NCBI GenBank assembly: GCA_024291935.2
Contig: JAGTYA010000024.1
Span: 5,580,001 to 5,644,000, forward strand
DNA: 64,000 nucleotides
Source of the DNA: Okapia johnstoni
Taxonomy: Eukaryota > Chordata > Mammalia > Artiodactyla > Giraffidae
Direction: 5' to 3'
Shown here: positions 52,336 to 63,540 of the stretch, piece by piece
How positions within the stretch are numbered: the first letter of the stretch is position 1
Layout: every line of letters begins with the position of its first letter
Notes under the pieces: model-generated
Seen by the model: only the letters and a program-made list of their open reading frames with translations
Databases searched by the model: none
What the model was told of the DNA's origin: nothing
Program-made: the position numbers and the translations under genes

Positions 52336-52999
52336 TAAGGTGTTGGCATCTTCACATGTGAGCCTTTGCTGCTGGAGAAGCAGTAGTCAGAACCTTCCGT
52401 GGGTCAGAAGCTGGCTGTTCCCCTTCCTGAGCCCCAGCCAGGCCCATAACATGGATACATCTGCAGCTCTTTGTGGCTTAGAGAATGTAAATTTATTCTG
52501 CAGCTCCAGCATCAGGCACTCACCTTATCTGCATGTTCCAGTCGTAAGGATAAATATTAGGAGATGAGTCTGTGGAGATTTTCTGTGTGTACATGAGTTA
52601 AATCCTCTAGCCAGTGGTTAATCCAGACAGGGATTTCAATAGAAATGCTTTCCTTATATTAATTACAAGGAAGGGCTGGTAACTGGGCCTCTGGCACTAT
52701 CTGAAGAGGGGTCCTGTCTCCCCAGGAAGGGACTGAGAGGGGTCTTTGTGTACTGAGGCTTCGGGCCAAAGTGGGAGGAGGCAGGAGGGAAGGCAGCCCC
52801 AGCGGGTCTGGGCCGTGTGCGCAGATCGAGCCATTCTCTGTGAGCATCTGGGGGTCTCCGTGTGAACCCCTGGGTCTGGGCTCACCCAGGGCTGGTGCTT
52901 GAAGAGCTTCCCCAGCAGGATGAGACGAGCAGGGCAGCCCCATCACGGATCAGATGCTGCCCTGGGCCCCCAGGCAGGCTCCAAAGTCATACAGACGGG
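52336..52999. other. unique sequence, nothing recognised
   Basis: No repeat or exon was recognised. Minus frames at 52659-52946 are Pro/Ser-rich with no known domain. Confidence 0.45.
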
Positions 53000-53125
53000 G
53001 CAGAGCTCACAGTTCAGTCACGTGATCTCCTCAAGCCTCTTGGGATTCAGTTTCTTCAAGGGGACCCAGGGTGTCAACCACCCCACCCCATCTGCTGGTT
53101 CTGAGAATTAGTAATGGAGCATCAA
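53000..53125 (+). mobile_element. MIR fragment
   Basis: 'gtcacgtgatctcctcaagc' and 'ctcttgggattcagtttctt' followed by a decayed 3' end give plus-strand MIR. Confidence 0.55.
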
Positions 53126-53134
53126 ACCCAGCAG

Positions 53135-53365
53135 ACACTCTCATAAAGCCTGCTGCGGGCCAGGCACTGCTTGAAGCACTTTGCATAGTTGAATCTCCAC
53201 CCCAGCCCAGTGAGGGGGATGGGGGTGGCACAGTCACTGTCCCCACTTCACAGATGAGAAAACTGAGCTTCAGAGAGATTAAGTAACTTGCTCAACATCA
53301 CATCGGTAAAACAGACACAAAACAGCAGGGGCAGAATTTGCAATCAGACAGTTGGCTCCAAATTC
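53135..53365 (-). mobile_element. MIR SINE, antisense, near full length
   Basis: 'gctgcgggccaggcactgct', 'ccccacttcacagatgagaa', 'gagagattaagtaacttgct' and 'gacagttggctccaaattca' give antisense MIR, back to back with the copy above. Confidence 0.82.
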
Positions 53366-53514
53366 AAGGAACTTAAAACACTGCATTCAAATTATTCCAT
53401 TCCCCCTCCTAGCTGGGTGCCCAAGAATTGGCCATGTTTCAGCACGGGCACCCTAGGATCTGGGTCTCATCCTTCTGTTCTGAGGCTCAAGATTCTAGCC
53501 ACGTGACAGCGAAA

Positions 53515-54205
53515 TGCAGTCAAGGTCTCTAGGCCTTTGCTTGTGCTGGGCCTGCTCCCTGGACCACCCTTTGCCTGGCTTGTCCCACAGTCACCAAGTT
53601 ATGTTCCTGTTGTAAGACTCACATTCTGAGATGAAAGACCAACCTGATGATGTTGGTATAACTACTTTCTTTCTCCCAGTAGCAGTCTGGGAACTCTGAC
53701 CCCACTCCAGACTGCTAAGATCACTTTGTACAGTTGATGGAGAAGCCATTCCTGCTTAGAGGCTGTAAAGTGCCTCTCACCTGACTCCCCCAGGGATGTC
53801 AGTCACTCCTCCCTGCAGCCAGGAGTCCAGGAGACACAACTCCTTTTTGTCACAAACCAAACCATTTAGTCAAGTTCATTAAATCTGAATTGATTGTAAG
53901 AATATTACTTGGGATTTAAAAGAGATACATTTAAGAGAGGAATGGGGGAATAAAATAACAGAACTCTATGGCTTTGTTATGTTTTTTCAGAGCAAACCTT
54001 GCTAAGAAATTGAAGGCTAAAATAAATTTTTGAAAATTTGTGGTTATTATTCACTCCCAACCTACTTTCTCTAATTCTAAAACATAAACTCCATGTGGGT
54101 GGGCATTTTGTCCACTTTCTTCACTGCTGAATCCCAAGCACTTGGAACATTTTATGGCATGCAGCACTAGGACAATAAACATTATATAAACGAAAACTAA
54201 CTAAA
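53515..54205 (+). mobile_element. L2 LINE fragments, sense, in two pieces
   Basis: Left piece 53515-53650 ('ctctaggcctttgcttgtgc', 'tgctccctggaccacccttt'). Right piece 54085-54205 ('taaactccatgtgggtgggc', 'cactgctgaatcccaagcac', 'ttatggcatgcagcactagg'). 53650-54085 between them is AT-rich and not recognised. Confidence 0.55.
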
Positions 54206-54269
54206 TAAAATTTTTAAAGAGATACATTGAGGTACTATGTGATTAATTAAAAAAAAAAACAGGCAAGTC

Positions 54270-55385
54270 AGTTGAGAAAATTGATGAAACCATAGTTGGT
54301 TCTTTGGAAAGACCAGTAAAATCAATGAGCCTCTACCAGGCTAAGAAAAGCAGAGAGAGTCACAAATTACTATTATCAAAAATGAAAGTGGGGCCATTAC
54401 TACAGATCTCGTGGAAATTAAAAGGATAACAGAGGAATATTATGAACAACTCTGTGCTCACAAATTTGATAACCTAGATGACATGGACCAATTCTTTGAA
54501 AGACACAATCTGCCCAAAACTCAAGAAGAAATAGATGATCTGAATAGACCAACATCTGTTAAAGAAATTGAATAAATAATAACCTCCCAAAATAAAAAGC
54601 ATCAGGCCCAGAAGAGGTGACAGGTCAGTCCTAAAAAATGTTTAAAGCTACACCAACCCTGTACAGTCTCTTTCAGAGGATCGAAGCAGAAGGATTTCTA
54701 ACTCATCTTATGAGGCAAGCATCACCTTAATACCCAAGCTAGAAAAAGACATTATAAGACAGCAAAACATAGGCCAGTATCTTTCATAATGTTTGGTGTA
54801 AAAATCCTCAACAAAACATCAGCGAACCAAATTCAGAAAACATAAACATGATTTCACAGCGACTTCCCTGGTAGTCCAGTGGTTAAGAATCCGACTTTCA
54901 ACCAGGTTGGATCCCTGGTCTGAGAACTAGGGTCCCACGTGCTGTGCGGAAGCTAAGTCCACATGCTCTGGAGCCCACACATCACAGCAAGAGAGGAGCT
55001 CACTCCCACAGTGAGGACCCCGTGCGCCGCAACGAAGACCTGATGCAGCCAAAGAAGAATCATAATAATAATCCCACCGTGATCAAGTGGGGTTTATCTC
55101 AGGTAGGCAAGACTAGTTCATCACTCAAAAATCAATAAATGTAATCCATCACATCAACAGACTGAAAAAGATAAGTCACATGGCTGAATCAATAGATGCA
55201 GAGAAAAGCCTTTGACAAAACCCAACTCCCTTTCATGACAAAAACTCTCAGTAAACTGGAAATAGAGGGGGAAGTTCTCAAGCTGATAAACACTATCTAC
55301 AAAAGAAACCCCACAGCGAACATCATCCTTAATGGTGAGAAACTTGAAGGAGTCCCACTAAGAACCGTATTGACACACTATCCCG
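54270..55385 (+). mobile_element. L1 LINE ORF2 fragment, sense
   Basis: Left of the SINE: 'tctttggaaagaccagtaaa', 'ctctaccaggctaagaaaag', 'aacctagatgacatggacca'. Right of it: 'gatcaagtggggtttatctc', 'tcaataaatgtaatccatca', 'gaaaagcctttgacaaaacc', 'aacatcatccttaatggtga'. This spans ORF2 into the reverse-transcriptase region. It is truncated on both sides and frame-broken. Confidence 0.9.
54861..55072 (+). mobile_element. CHR-type tRNA-derived SINE inside the L1
   Basis: Head 'gacttccctggtagtccagt', body 'gagcccacacatcacagcaa' and 'aacgaagacctgatgcagcc', ending in an AATAATAAT tail. It is inserted in L1 ORF2, so it is younger than the L1. No clean target duplication was seen. Confidence 0.88.
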
Positions 55386-55889
55386 GCAGGTATCATTTAA
55401 ATTCTTTCTACTTCTTCACTTTAAAACTCACTAATAATGGCCAAGTTCTTGTGGGTTCGCAAACCCGTGCTGATGGAAGACCAAATGAAATGAACTGGCC
55501 AGAGTGAAGAGTGAGTTTGAATGAGGCCAGAGTTCTGTGGTCCAGGCAAGGTGAGCCTGGAACTGGGGAAACTCTGTAAAGGAAGCACCGGCCTCATGGA
55601 CCCCTGAGGGTCATCGTACCACAAATGCTCTCAAGGGGTCTCCATCTGTGGGCTGGGGTTCAGGCTGCCTTGCTTTCTCACCTGGAACATGGCCAGAGCC
55701 TCCCATTTTGCCAACCCCAATCCCATCTCCCAAGCTTAGATCAGAAGTGTTTTGATCAGAACATTGCAGGAAAAGATGCTCAAGTGACGCTCAAGTGTTG
55801 ACTGTTCTCATCAGAAGCCATGATACAGTGGAGTCCTCACCTTGGAAGGTCCAAAGTCAGGGAGAGAGCTGGTCACAGAGGAACTGAGG
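55386..55889. other. unique sequence, nothing recognised
   Basis: No repeat or exon was recognised. Confidence 0.4.
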
Positions 55890-56128
55890 TTCCGAGGGTG
55901 GTGCAGCCCAGGGGCTGGAAGCATGGGTTTTGGGGCCCAAAGGACCTGGGTCGGCACCACTCACTCCTGTGCGACCAGGCACCTATTTTCTCATCTATAA
56001 AATGGAGATATTCATGGTTCTTACCTCCTAGGGTTGTTATGTTGGATCAAACTGTATAAATGTATCTATGAATACACTGAGCCTGGCACATTGTATGTGG
56101 CTCAATAATGTTAGTTTAAAGAGTGATA
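55890..56128 (+). mobile_element. MIR SINE, near full length
   Basis: 'attttctcatctataaaatg', 'gagatattcatggttcttac', 'ctagggttgttatgttggat', 'gcctggcacattgtatgtgg' and 'ctcaataatgttagtttaaa'. Its tail resumes after the BovB at 56641 (agcaataatcatcattcata). Confidence 0.85.
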
Positions 56129-56640
56129 ATATGCAACCTAGACAGCATATTAAAAACCGGAGACATTACTTTGCCAACAAAGGTCCGTCTAGTCAAGGCT
56201 ATGGTTTTTCCAGTGGTCATGTATGGATGTGAAGTTGGACTATAAAGAAAGCTGAGCACCGAAGAATTGATGCTTTTGAACTGTGGTGTTGAAGAAGACT
56301 CTTGAGAGTTCCTTGCACTGCAAGGAAGATCCAACCAGTCCATCCTAAAGGAGATCAGTCCTGGGTGTTCATTGGAAGGACTGATGTTGAAGCTGAAACT
56401 CCAATACTTTGGCCACCTGATGCAAAGAGCTGACTCATTGGAAAAGACCTGATGCTGGGAAAGATTGAGGGCAGGAGAAGAAGGGGATGACAGAGGATGA
56501 GATGGCTGGATGGCATCACCAACTCAATGGACATGGGTTTGGGTGGACTTAGGGAGTTAGTGATGGACAGGGAGGCCTGGTGTGCTGTGGTTCATGGGGT
56601 CACAAAGAGTCGGACATGACTGAGTGACTGAAATGAACTG
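56129..56640 (+). mobile_element. BovB LINE, 5'-truncated, with 11-bp target duplication
   Basis: From 'atatgcaacctagacagcat' through 'gccaacaaaggtccgtctag' and 'ctccaatactttggccacct' to a degenerate aatgaactg end. Perfect aaagagtgata repeats lie at 56118-56128 and 56641-56651. It starts within about 15 bases of the same consensus position as the 11255 copy. Confidence 0.95.
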
Positions 56641-56659
56641 AAAGAGTGATAGCAATAAT

Positions 56660-57104
56660 CATCATTCATATTATTCTACTCAAGTGACTTGGCCTCTTGG
56701 AATCTGAGGCTCATGTGTTCTGTAAACCTACAGACCTTGGGGTGACTGCATTAGCCATTTTTATTTGTGTCTTCAGCCCTTGTCATGGTTCTCAAGGATC
56801 TCAGAAAATGACTCCACGATCTCAAGGTCATTTCATTTCCTGTCGACGAAGAGTGATTGATTTTGCCCAATATTTACATGGTCCTGAGTGTATGAGTCTC
56901 CAACCATTAGAAATCATTTCCTTCTGCATCTCTTAAATTCCTAATCGAGGGCCTCTCACATTCAAGCACTTGGACCATGTTGCTTAAAGAATTTACAGGA
57001 TGAATTTTTTATCTATTAATACATCACTGATTTATCGGATTAAGGAGTTGACACTTTCAACATTTAAAAAGGTTTGTTTGGAAAACCTCACAATTCAATT
57101 ATCA
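56660..57104. other. unique sequence, nothing recognised
   Basis: AT-richer than average. No repeat or exon was recognised. Confidence 0.4.
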
Positions 57105-57420
57105 TTGTTGTATTTAGCACTTACTCTGCCCCAGTACTGCTTTTATATGCAGCACACGGTGGAGAGGGGAACAGACAAGTCTCCTGCTCCTGATAGTTTA
57201 TGTCTTCACAGGGAGATAAGAAATGAGGATGGAGAAAAAGATGGAGGTTCATGTGGAAAGACCAGAGGTGAGAAGGAGCATGATGCTAAGAGAAGCTGGA
57301 GGAAGTGAAAGGAGACCAGAGTGACTGCAGAGAGGTGACCAACAGGGCTGTCACATGGCCTGAAAGGCCCTCATCAGGGTCCCATTCTTTATCCTGAATA
57401 CTGGGCAGCCACTCTAGGGA
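57105..57420 (-). mobile_element. probable L2 fragment, antisense
   Basis: 'tagcacttactctgccccag', 'ggggaacagacaagtctcct' and a decayed purine-rich body ('gaccagaggtgagaaggagc') fit antisense L2. Confidence 0.5.
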
Positions 57421-58344
57421 GATGTCCAAAGACTAGATGACTCCAGTCTTGGAACTGGGGGCAATTCTTATGGAAAAGAAAGAGGGGGGCAGTCCAGACC
57501 TCCCAGCAGGGACATGGCCACTTAACATGCCACTATCCAGACCTGAAGCCAAGAGCAATGGCCCCACCCTGAAAATGGAGACACAGCAGTGAGACTCATC
57601 TTCCTTATGCCACTAGCGCCCACTCCTGGAACTGCAATGTCATATATGAGTGAGAAACACCCTTCATGAACTAGAAACAATGACAAGGCAAATTGATGAG
57701 GCAGGATTTGGAGGGACGTGGCCTTCCTGCTGGTGTTGTAATGTCCTGTGGGGATTTCACTGTTCTGTCTGGATTGCAGCGGAGGGGGGGCTCCATCTCC
57801 ACGGGGCTTCTGCGGATAATTTCTGATCCAAATGGCAGAGGGAGAGAGCAGACCCATGCCAGCACCTCCCAGCACTGTGCACTGACCCTCCAGAAAACCC
57901 AGCCAGTTCTACAAAGCCCATGACTGAATTACACCAAATTTGAAAAGCATTTTCCATACTGGATTCGAAAGACATCGGTTTGGGAGATGTTAACAGTTGA
58001 CAACTTTGTGCCAACAGACTACACTGACCTTTTGTTTCTCATTTTATGAAGAGCCTGTTACAACTTCATCCTGGGCTGCCATGACATCAGGTTCAAATAT
58101 GTGCACTGGCTGGGATGAGGACCAGGAAACCCTCATTCAGTGTTCTATTCAGAGCCCAAAGGGTCCCCAAGTGGACACTCTCCTCCATGGGCTCCATTTC
58201 ATCCCCTCTACCCAAGTCCATACCTGTTCTTCTGCCCTGCTCTCATCTGTTCCTGGCTCAGGATTCTGGTCCAGCCAGCCCCAGGTTTGGGATTCAAGTG
58301 GAATAAGGCAGAGCTGAGAGACACCAATCATGGGTCAGAAGAGA
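57421..58344. other. unique sequence, nothing recognised
   Basis: Frames 57522-57875 minus and 57997-58317 plus have no recognisable domain. Confidence 0.45.
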
Positions 58345-58500
58345 GAGTTCTGGTCCCTGTTCTTCCACTGACTCAATCATGACCTTAAACAGGTTATGTC
58401 TCCACTCTGGGCCTCAGTTTCCCAACTGGACCATGAGGGGGTTTAACTGGATGAGCTACCTTGTCCCTCTCCATTCTAGGAGCCCAGGAATCTCTGATTC
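58345..58500 (+). mobile_element. MIR3-like SINE
   Basis: 'ctgggcctcagtttcccaac', 'ctggaccatgagggggttta', 'actggatgagctaccttgtc' and 'aggaatctctgattctgtgc' match the form I associate with MIR3 (a ggactagatgacc segment after the MIR core). Confidence 0.6.
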
Positions 58501-58904
58501 TGTGCTGGAGGACTTGCCCAGGTATTTTGTAACAGATGACACAGGATCGATTGACAATGGTGTCTACCTGGGAGGTGAGAAAGGAGAAAACATCAACTTA
58601 ATCATGAACCATAATCAGAAACCAAAAGATTTACCCTCATGCTTGTCACCACTGACAGAACAGAGGGACAATTTTTTTCCCAGAGTGATTAAATTCTAAT
58701 CACTACACTAAGATGATGTGTCAGGACATAACAATTTGATCCCTCTTCTAATACACAGGGTGTAGGATTAACTGAGCCAGTAAAATGAACGAAAGCCCTT
58801 CTTGATGTAAGAGTCTGGGGGCAGGGAGGGAATGGATCAAGGAGGAGGGGCCTTGGCCTTTGATGACAGAAAAAAAAGGGTGGTAAGAACCGGGAGAGAG
58901 GTGG
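58501..58904. other. unique sequence, nothing recognised
   Basis: No repeat or exon was recognised. Confidence 0.4.
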
Positions 58905-58990
58905 GTAAACAGCAACAATAATAATAACAGCTCATGCGTGTTACGCACCAACCTCCTTCTCAGCACTCTATGTAAAGAGACTTAGCCCAG
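58905..58990 (-). mobile_element. MIR 3'-end fragment, antisense
   Basis: 'caacaataataataacagct' (tail complement) then 'catgcgtgttacgcaccaac' gives antisense MIR. Confidence 0.55.
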
Positions 58991-59764
58991 GGCCTGGCAC
59001 ACAGTGGGTGTCTGTGCTGGTTGCACTGATTCGTCCAGCAGCCCTCAGTAAGGTCTATTTTTGATGCTGCTGAAAGGGCACCTCCTCTCGTATCTGCAGA
59101 GTGCAGCCTAGCTATCAGCTCTCAGCAAACTTCTAAGAAATGATGAGATTGGAAGAGAAAATGAGCAAGACTCCCCACATCCCCAGTCACAGCAGCACTC
59201 CCAAAGGCCCACCCGTCATGAACACGAGGCTGCCCCATCACACCACCGAGGTCAGACAGTGTCTTCACATCCAGAACGTGGCACAATGCAGGCGTCTCTG
59301 AAAAGCCTGGAATAGACCCCGCCCGTGCATCCCTGTCCTTCCCAGGTACCTCTTGGGCCTGACCTCTCTGTTTCCACCAAGATCCAGTTATTCTAAAGGG
59401 GACTTTAAATAACCCCTCAGCTGCCAAGAACTGTATTCTGTGTCCCACAGAGATGTGTGCTACTGTGAAAGATGAGTGAGAGAGGTTCAAGGTCCGGCGG
59501 CTTTTGGACAAAGAGCGTGAAGTGTGGCCTCCTCTTCCTTCCCTCCTTTGGGATGTCAGTTTCCAGTGACTCAGCGGATGTCACCACAGAGTCCCAGGCC
59601 ATGCTCTGGTCACAGAGAGAAAGCTCTGGTGTGTTCCGTGGTTGAGGAGGTCATGGTCAGCTGGGGGAAGCTGACCTGCCAGCAACATACACCCTCTTCC
59701 CCGCAGAGCCCCAGACTAGAGGGCACAGCAATGGGAGCCGATTCAAGAGCACCCCCTGTATACA
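58991..59764. other. mostly unique sequence
   Basis: A short MIR/L2 end (cagggcctggcacacagtgg) is near 58988. Minus frame 59122-59511 (129 codons) has no recognisable domain. Confidence 0.45.
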
Positions 59765-59940
59765 ACCTGATCATTTAGTGCCTACTGTGTGCTGGCGCCA
59801 TGGCCTGCTGATTCACTGCCCCCACAACAACTGTCCCTGCTATTTAGAGAGAATGATATGGGCTCAGAGAGGTTGGGGAACTCACTCACAGTCACACAGC
59901 CAGGGAGGCAGTTTGAGTCAGCGTGTGCTCTCTGGCCACC
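59765..59940 (-). mobile_element. MIR SINE, antisense
   Basis: 'atttagtgcctactgtgtgc', 'atgggctcagagaggttggg' and 'actcacagtcacacagccag' give antisense MIR. Confidence 0.8.
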
Positions 59941-60229
59941 CACGCCCCTTCGTGGGTGGCCCAAGGAGGCTAGACCTGCTGGGGTGGACCAAAGGCAGGT
60001 GGGGTCACCTGACCCAGGTGGTCAGAAGCTGGAGAAGGTGCTAGATTGCAGGTGCACTATCACTTTCTGATTGTGGAGCTTCCTCAAGGTGACCAACGAT
60101 AGCCCAGTAGAGTCTGGTCATCTCACCCCAGTGACCAAGCAAGAGATAAGAACCAGATTTATCGATGCTTTGTATATCATCCTCCTTCCCCCTCACCCCA
60201 CCCTTCTCCCTTCTTTATCTCAGTAGTTC

Positions 60230-60775
60230 AACTGGGGCTGAGCCCACACCATACTCCAAGGGTGAACATGTGATGCAGGCCTTACCAATCAGTAACTCCC
60301 TTCCCCCAGCCACAGTGACCAGCTCAGAATTGGCACATGACCCTAGCTGATTCAATCAGAATTAGATCCTGTATTTTTAATTTTCCTGAAAATTAACATG
60401 TGTAAACTAGCTAATATGAAGCACAGTGGTTGGTGGTCATCTTGAGAAAGGCCTGCCTGAAAGTGAAGCCAATACAGACAAATGAAGCTCTGAAAGATGG
60501 AAAGGAAGGAAAAAGAGAGAGCTAGACAGAGAAAGAGTGCATGTGCTGACAGGCACATGTGGGCACATGATCACACTGACTCCAAGCCCAGGGAAGGCAG
60601 AGGGGACCTTCTGTGTTGCTCCTGCTATTTCCCAGCACTGGGTACTATGTGGCACAGAGCAACTGCAACTACTAGAACCCCCATATCAAGGCATCCCTGG
60701 AGGCAGAAGCCCCCATACTTCCCTGAGTAAAGAGTTTTTCTTTTCTATCTAAACCAGTTCGAGTTGGGTTTGATA
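60230..60775 (+). mobile_element. ancient interspersed repeat, family uncertain
   Basis: 'acatgtgatgcaggccttac', 'ccacagtgaccagctcagaa', 'ttggcacatgaccctagctg', 'tgaagccaatacagacaaat' and the end 'ccagttcgagttgggtttga' occur in the order I recall from an old mammalian repeat. I cannot name the family with confidence. Confidence 0.4.
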
Positions 60776-60780
60776 GTAAC

Positions 60781-61219
60781 TCAATGAGTCCCAAGGGTGC
60801 CTTGTAGCTGCTCATCCCCACACACCTGGAGAAACAGTGCAGGGAACAAAAAAGTGAATGAACTTGACCATCTCCCCTTTCTTGGTCCTCTCAGCTCTCC
60901 CCGAGAGCTAGCCCCATCCTCTACAGGGAAGAGGTCCTAGTTGGACCATCAATCATGGGTATATAAAGGAGGCTTGATGACCACTCAGCTGCTTTCCCCA
61001 CGGCAGTGTCTGCTCACCGAGCACTTGGAGAGAACGGCTGGGCTCAGTGAAGTGGTCAGCATTTCTGTGCAAGAGAAGCATCCCCAGGACATACTGGAAA
61101 TGGGCTCAGAACTGCCAGACTGGGCACCAGGACCCTGCCCTCTTGGCCAGTGGACACTGGATAAAAGGATAATAAAAGTGACTCCACACACATCCACATG
61201 GAGTTCACACAGAGTAAAT
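60781..61219. other. unique sequence with a TATA-like motif
   Basis: No exon was recognised, but gggtatataaaggaggct occurs at 60957-60974 and a plus open frame covers 60941-61396. Confidence 0.45.
60957..60974 (+). promoter_or_regulatory. TATA-box-like motif
   Basis: The sequence tatataaag at 60960-60968 is a good TATA match. Initiation would fall near 60990-61000. There is no CpG enrichment, and the downstream frame has no recognisable product, so it may be chance. Confidence 0.2.
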
Positions 61220-61420
61220 GGACCAATGGGAAGAGGCAGGGCTGAAACCCTGGCTCTGCCACTTACCGGCCATGTGATTTTGGGCAAATCACATCCCTTC
61301 CCTGGTTCTGAGGATTCTTGTCCACAAAACAACCCAGTTCACAGAGTGATGGGAGGAGGGAGCAGGATCAGATTCAGTCCAGAGACTGCTGCATAGTCAG
61401 TGCACCATAAATCACCACTG
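61220..61420 (+). mobile_element. MIR SINE, near full length
   Basis: 'ccctggctctgccacttacc', 'ggccatgtgattttgggcaa', 'gttcacagagtgatgggagg' and 'gtcagtgcaccataaatcac' give plus-strand MIR. Confidence 0.82.
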
Positions 61421-61741
61421 TGTTATGGTCAGCCCCCTCTGCTCTGCCTCCTGCACCCTGGGCTCCTCTAAGGAGGTGACAGGAGGTTGCTTAGAGTTTC
61501 AGGAGGATCCAGAGCCCAGAGGTATCTGTTCTATCAGGGAGCAGCTGCCTGAACAAGCATCATTCAGACCCCAGGATACCCAAAAGGGCTGGGCGCTCTG
61601 CCAAGAGCACCGAGGGAATGAACTAAGTTCAAATGGCCAGTATGACATCCCTGATATTCCCACCGGACTCTGTGATTAACAGAAACCATACCTAATTTCC
61701 ACCACGATAGAATGCATGCCTGCACGGATACTCAGATGTAG
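61421..61741. other. unique sequence, nothing recognised
   Basis: Apart from a possible decayed L2 end just before the GAAT run, no repeat or exon was recognised. Confidence 0.4.
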
Positions 61742-61769
61742 GAATGAATGAATGAATGAATGAATGAAT
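61742..61769 (+). repeat. (GAAT)7 microsatellite
   Basis: Seven perfect gaat units. It may be an expanded L2 tail, since L2 copies end in TGAA repeats. Confidence 0.9.
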
Positions 61770-61900
61770 TTAAATACATCATTTTACATAGAGAAGATGG
61801 AGTCCCAGGGAAGTTAAGTATGTTGCTTAAGGTCACAGAGCTCAGATGGTAGAGTGGGTTGAAATCTCAGCTTTCTATCACTAAAGCCCATGCTCTGTCC
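61770..61900 (-). mobile_element. MIR SINE, antisense
   Basis: 'catcattttacatagagaag', 'gggaagttaagtatgttgct' and 'aaggtcacagagctcagatg' give antisense MIR. Confidence 0.78.
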
Positions 61901-61924
61901 TTCACCTCACCCTGCCCCAGAGAG

Positions 61925-62060
61925 GATAGGAAATGAAGAGGCCAGCATGAGCTGGAGGCATCCGAGAGGGCTTCCTGGAGGAGGTGCCGTCCATGCTAGG
62001 CCCTAATGGACAAACTGGAGGAGAAGAGCATGCAGGAAGGGAAAAACAGCCCAGGTTGCC
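61925..62060 (-). mobile_element. L2 fragment, antisense
   Basis: 'gagagggcttcctggaggag' and 'agaagagcatgcaggaaggg' match the antisense L2 phrase around 'gaggaggtg ... aagagcattccagg'. Confidence 0.65.
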
Positions 62061-63439
62061 ACTCCCAGCTCTCTAGGCCTCTGGGCCTGGTATCTTCCAT
62101 GAGAAGGTTCAAGGTCTTCCTCAAGCAGGTGCCCCAGAACCTCTCCCCAGAGCAGGTGGAGCTGCATCCTGGGCCATGTTGGAGGCCACCCCCTGGTAAG
62201 GGTGATGGGCAGGGCAGAGCAGGAGCTCCTAGGAACATTTACTCTGTGTCTGTCCCAGGTGATTCTGAATGGGAGCAAGGATGGCAGTGACCTTGCCTGT
62301 CTGCTCTGAGAGGACAGTGGTCTCACTAGTGTCTGATGAGGTCATTAGACCACATTCCTTCAGCCAAGCAGCCCCCAGACACAATTCCCGCAAACGTCTC
62401 ATCAGCCCTAGAATTGCACTGCCAGCAGGCCCTGTGATTTCCCTTGGAATTCCCCATGGGATCAGCACCCTGAGAAGGTGAGAATCCCCCCATTATGTCC
62501 ACAGTTGGGGGAAAATTAGCCCGTTTCCCTCAAGTTCAGCCTCCAAAGCCTGTGTTCACAGCACATTTCCCTTTGATGAGCCCGCAGAAGCCAAACACCA
62601 TCACCCGCAGAAAAACATACATCAGCTGCTCTGTGGGGTATTCTTCTCTGTGTGCGGCTGAGACCAGCTAATGAGAAACTATTTGGGGAGTCAGATGCCC
62701 GATTCGGGGGCAGGGGGAGACACATCCGTTCTCTTCACAGACAGCTTTCCAGATTCAGGCCCCAAAGCTGAGTCAGCGATCCTTTTAAACCTCAAATCCC
62801 CTTCGCCTTCTGCCTGCATGTCTTCAACCAGCAGTTACTCATGTCAGTCAGGTGAGGGCTCGTGGGGGTGGGGGGGGTCACCTGGATATGGAGAGACAGA
62901 TTCCTACCTCCTAGGGTTCACCTGTCTTAGGCGGACACATATATTCATAGAGGGAGACCGTGCAGAGGGGCAGCAGTCATTGCATTGTCAATGCATTGCA
63001 ATGCCCCCCCCCACCCCAGGGTCCCATGGGAGCCAGACTCTGCGGGACAGGTGGGGTCACATCTTCATCTCCTTCTGTCATCTTCCCTCTGCACAGGAAG
63101 CTCCAGGATGCTTCCCTGGGCCTGGAACAGCGAGGAACTCATAGCCAAAACTCACAAACGTGGCAGAGAAGGAAGATGGGGGTACTGAGGGGCCTCAGTT
63201 CATAGACATAGAGTAGAATTGGAAATCAGTAGGTTGTGAGAGTGAGAAAATCAGAAAAGCTTCAACATGAAAATATGGTCCAGCGGTGACCTATGACATC
63301 TGGCTTTATCAGGAACAGATTACCCTGTCCCCTAGTAGATCTGAGAGTTTCTGGTGCAAAACATTTCTCACATCTCTTACTTTTCATGCTGAGCTGGACA
63401 AGTCCCAGATTCCAGGAGCCAGAGAGCAATCCTAGCATC
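62061..63439. other. low-repeat unique sequence
   Basis: The longest stretch here in which I recognise no repeat of any age. G-rich near 62864-62878 and a C10-type run near 63004. A short plus frame ends at a gtaagg donor-like site near 62196, but no acceptor or protein family supports an exon. Confidence 0.45.
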
Positions 63440-63540
63440 AGGACCCGGGAAAGAGCAGGAGGTCTGAGCTCTGGTTTCTCCTCACCAGCCATGTGAATGC
63501 AGACGAGTTCCCATCTGGTGGATGATCCTCCTGTGTCCTA
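63440..63540 (+). mobile_element. possible MIR fragment
   Basis: 'agctctggtttctcctcacc' then 'agccatgtgaatgcagacga' resembles a MIR 5' half. Weak. Confidence 0.35.

Noticed and set aside
62101..62196. Coding exon ending at a gtaagg donor
   Set aside because: No acceptor or protein similarity supports it, and the open frame reads past the donor.
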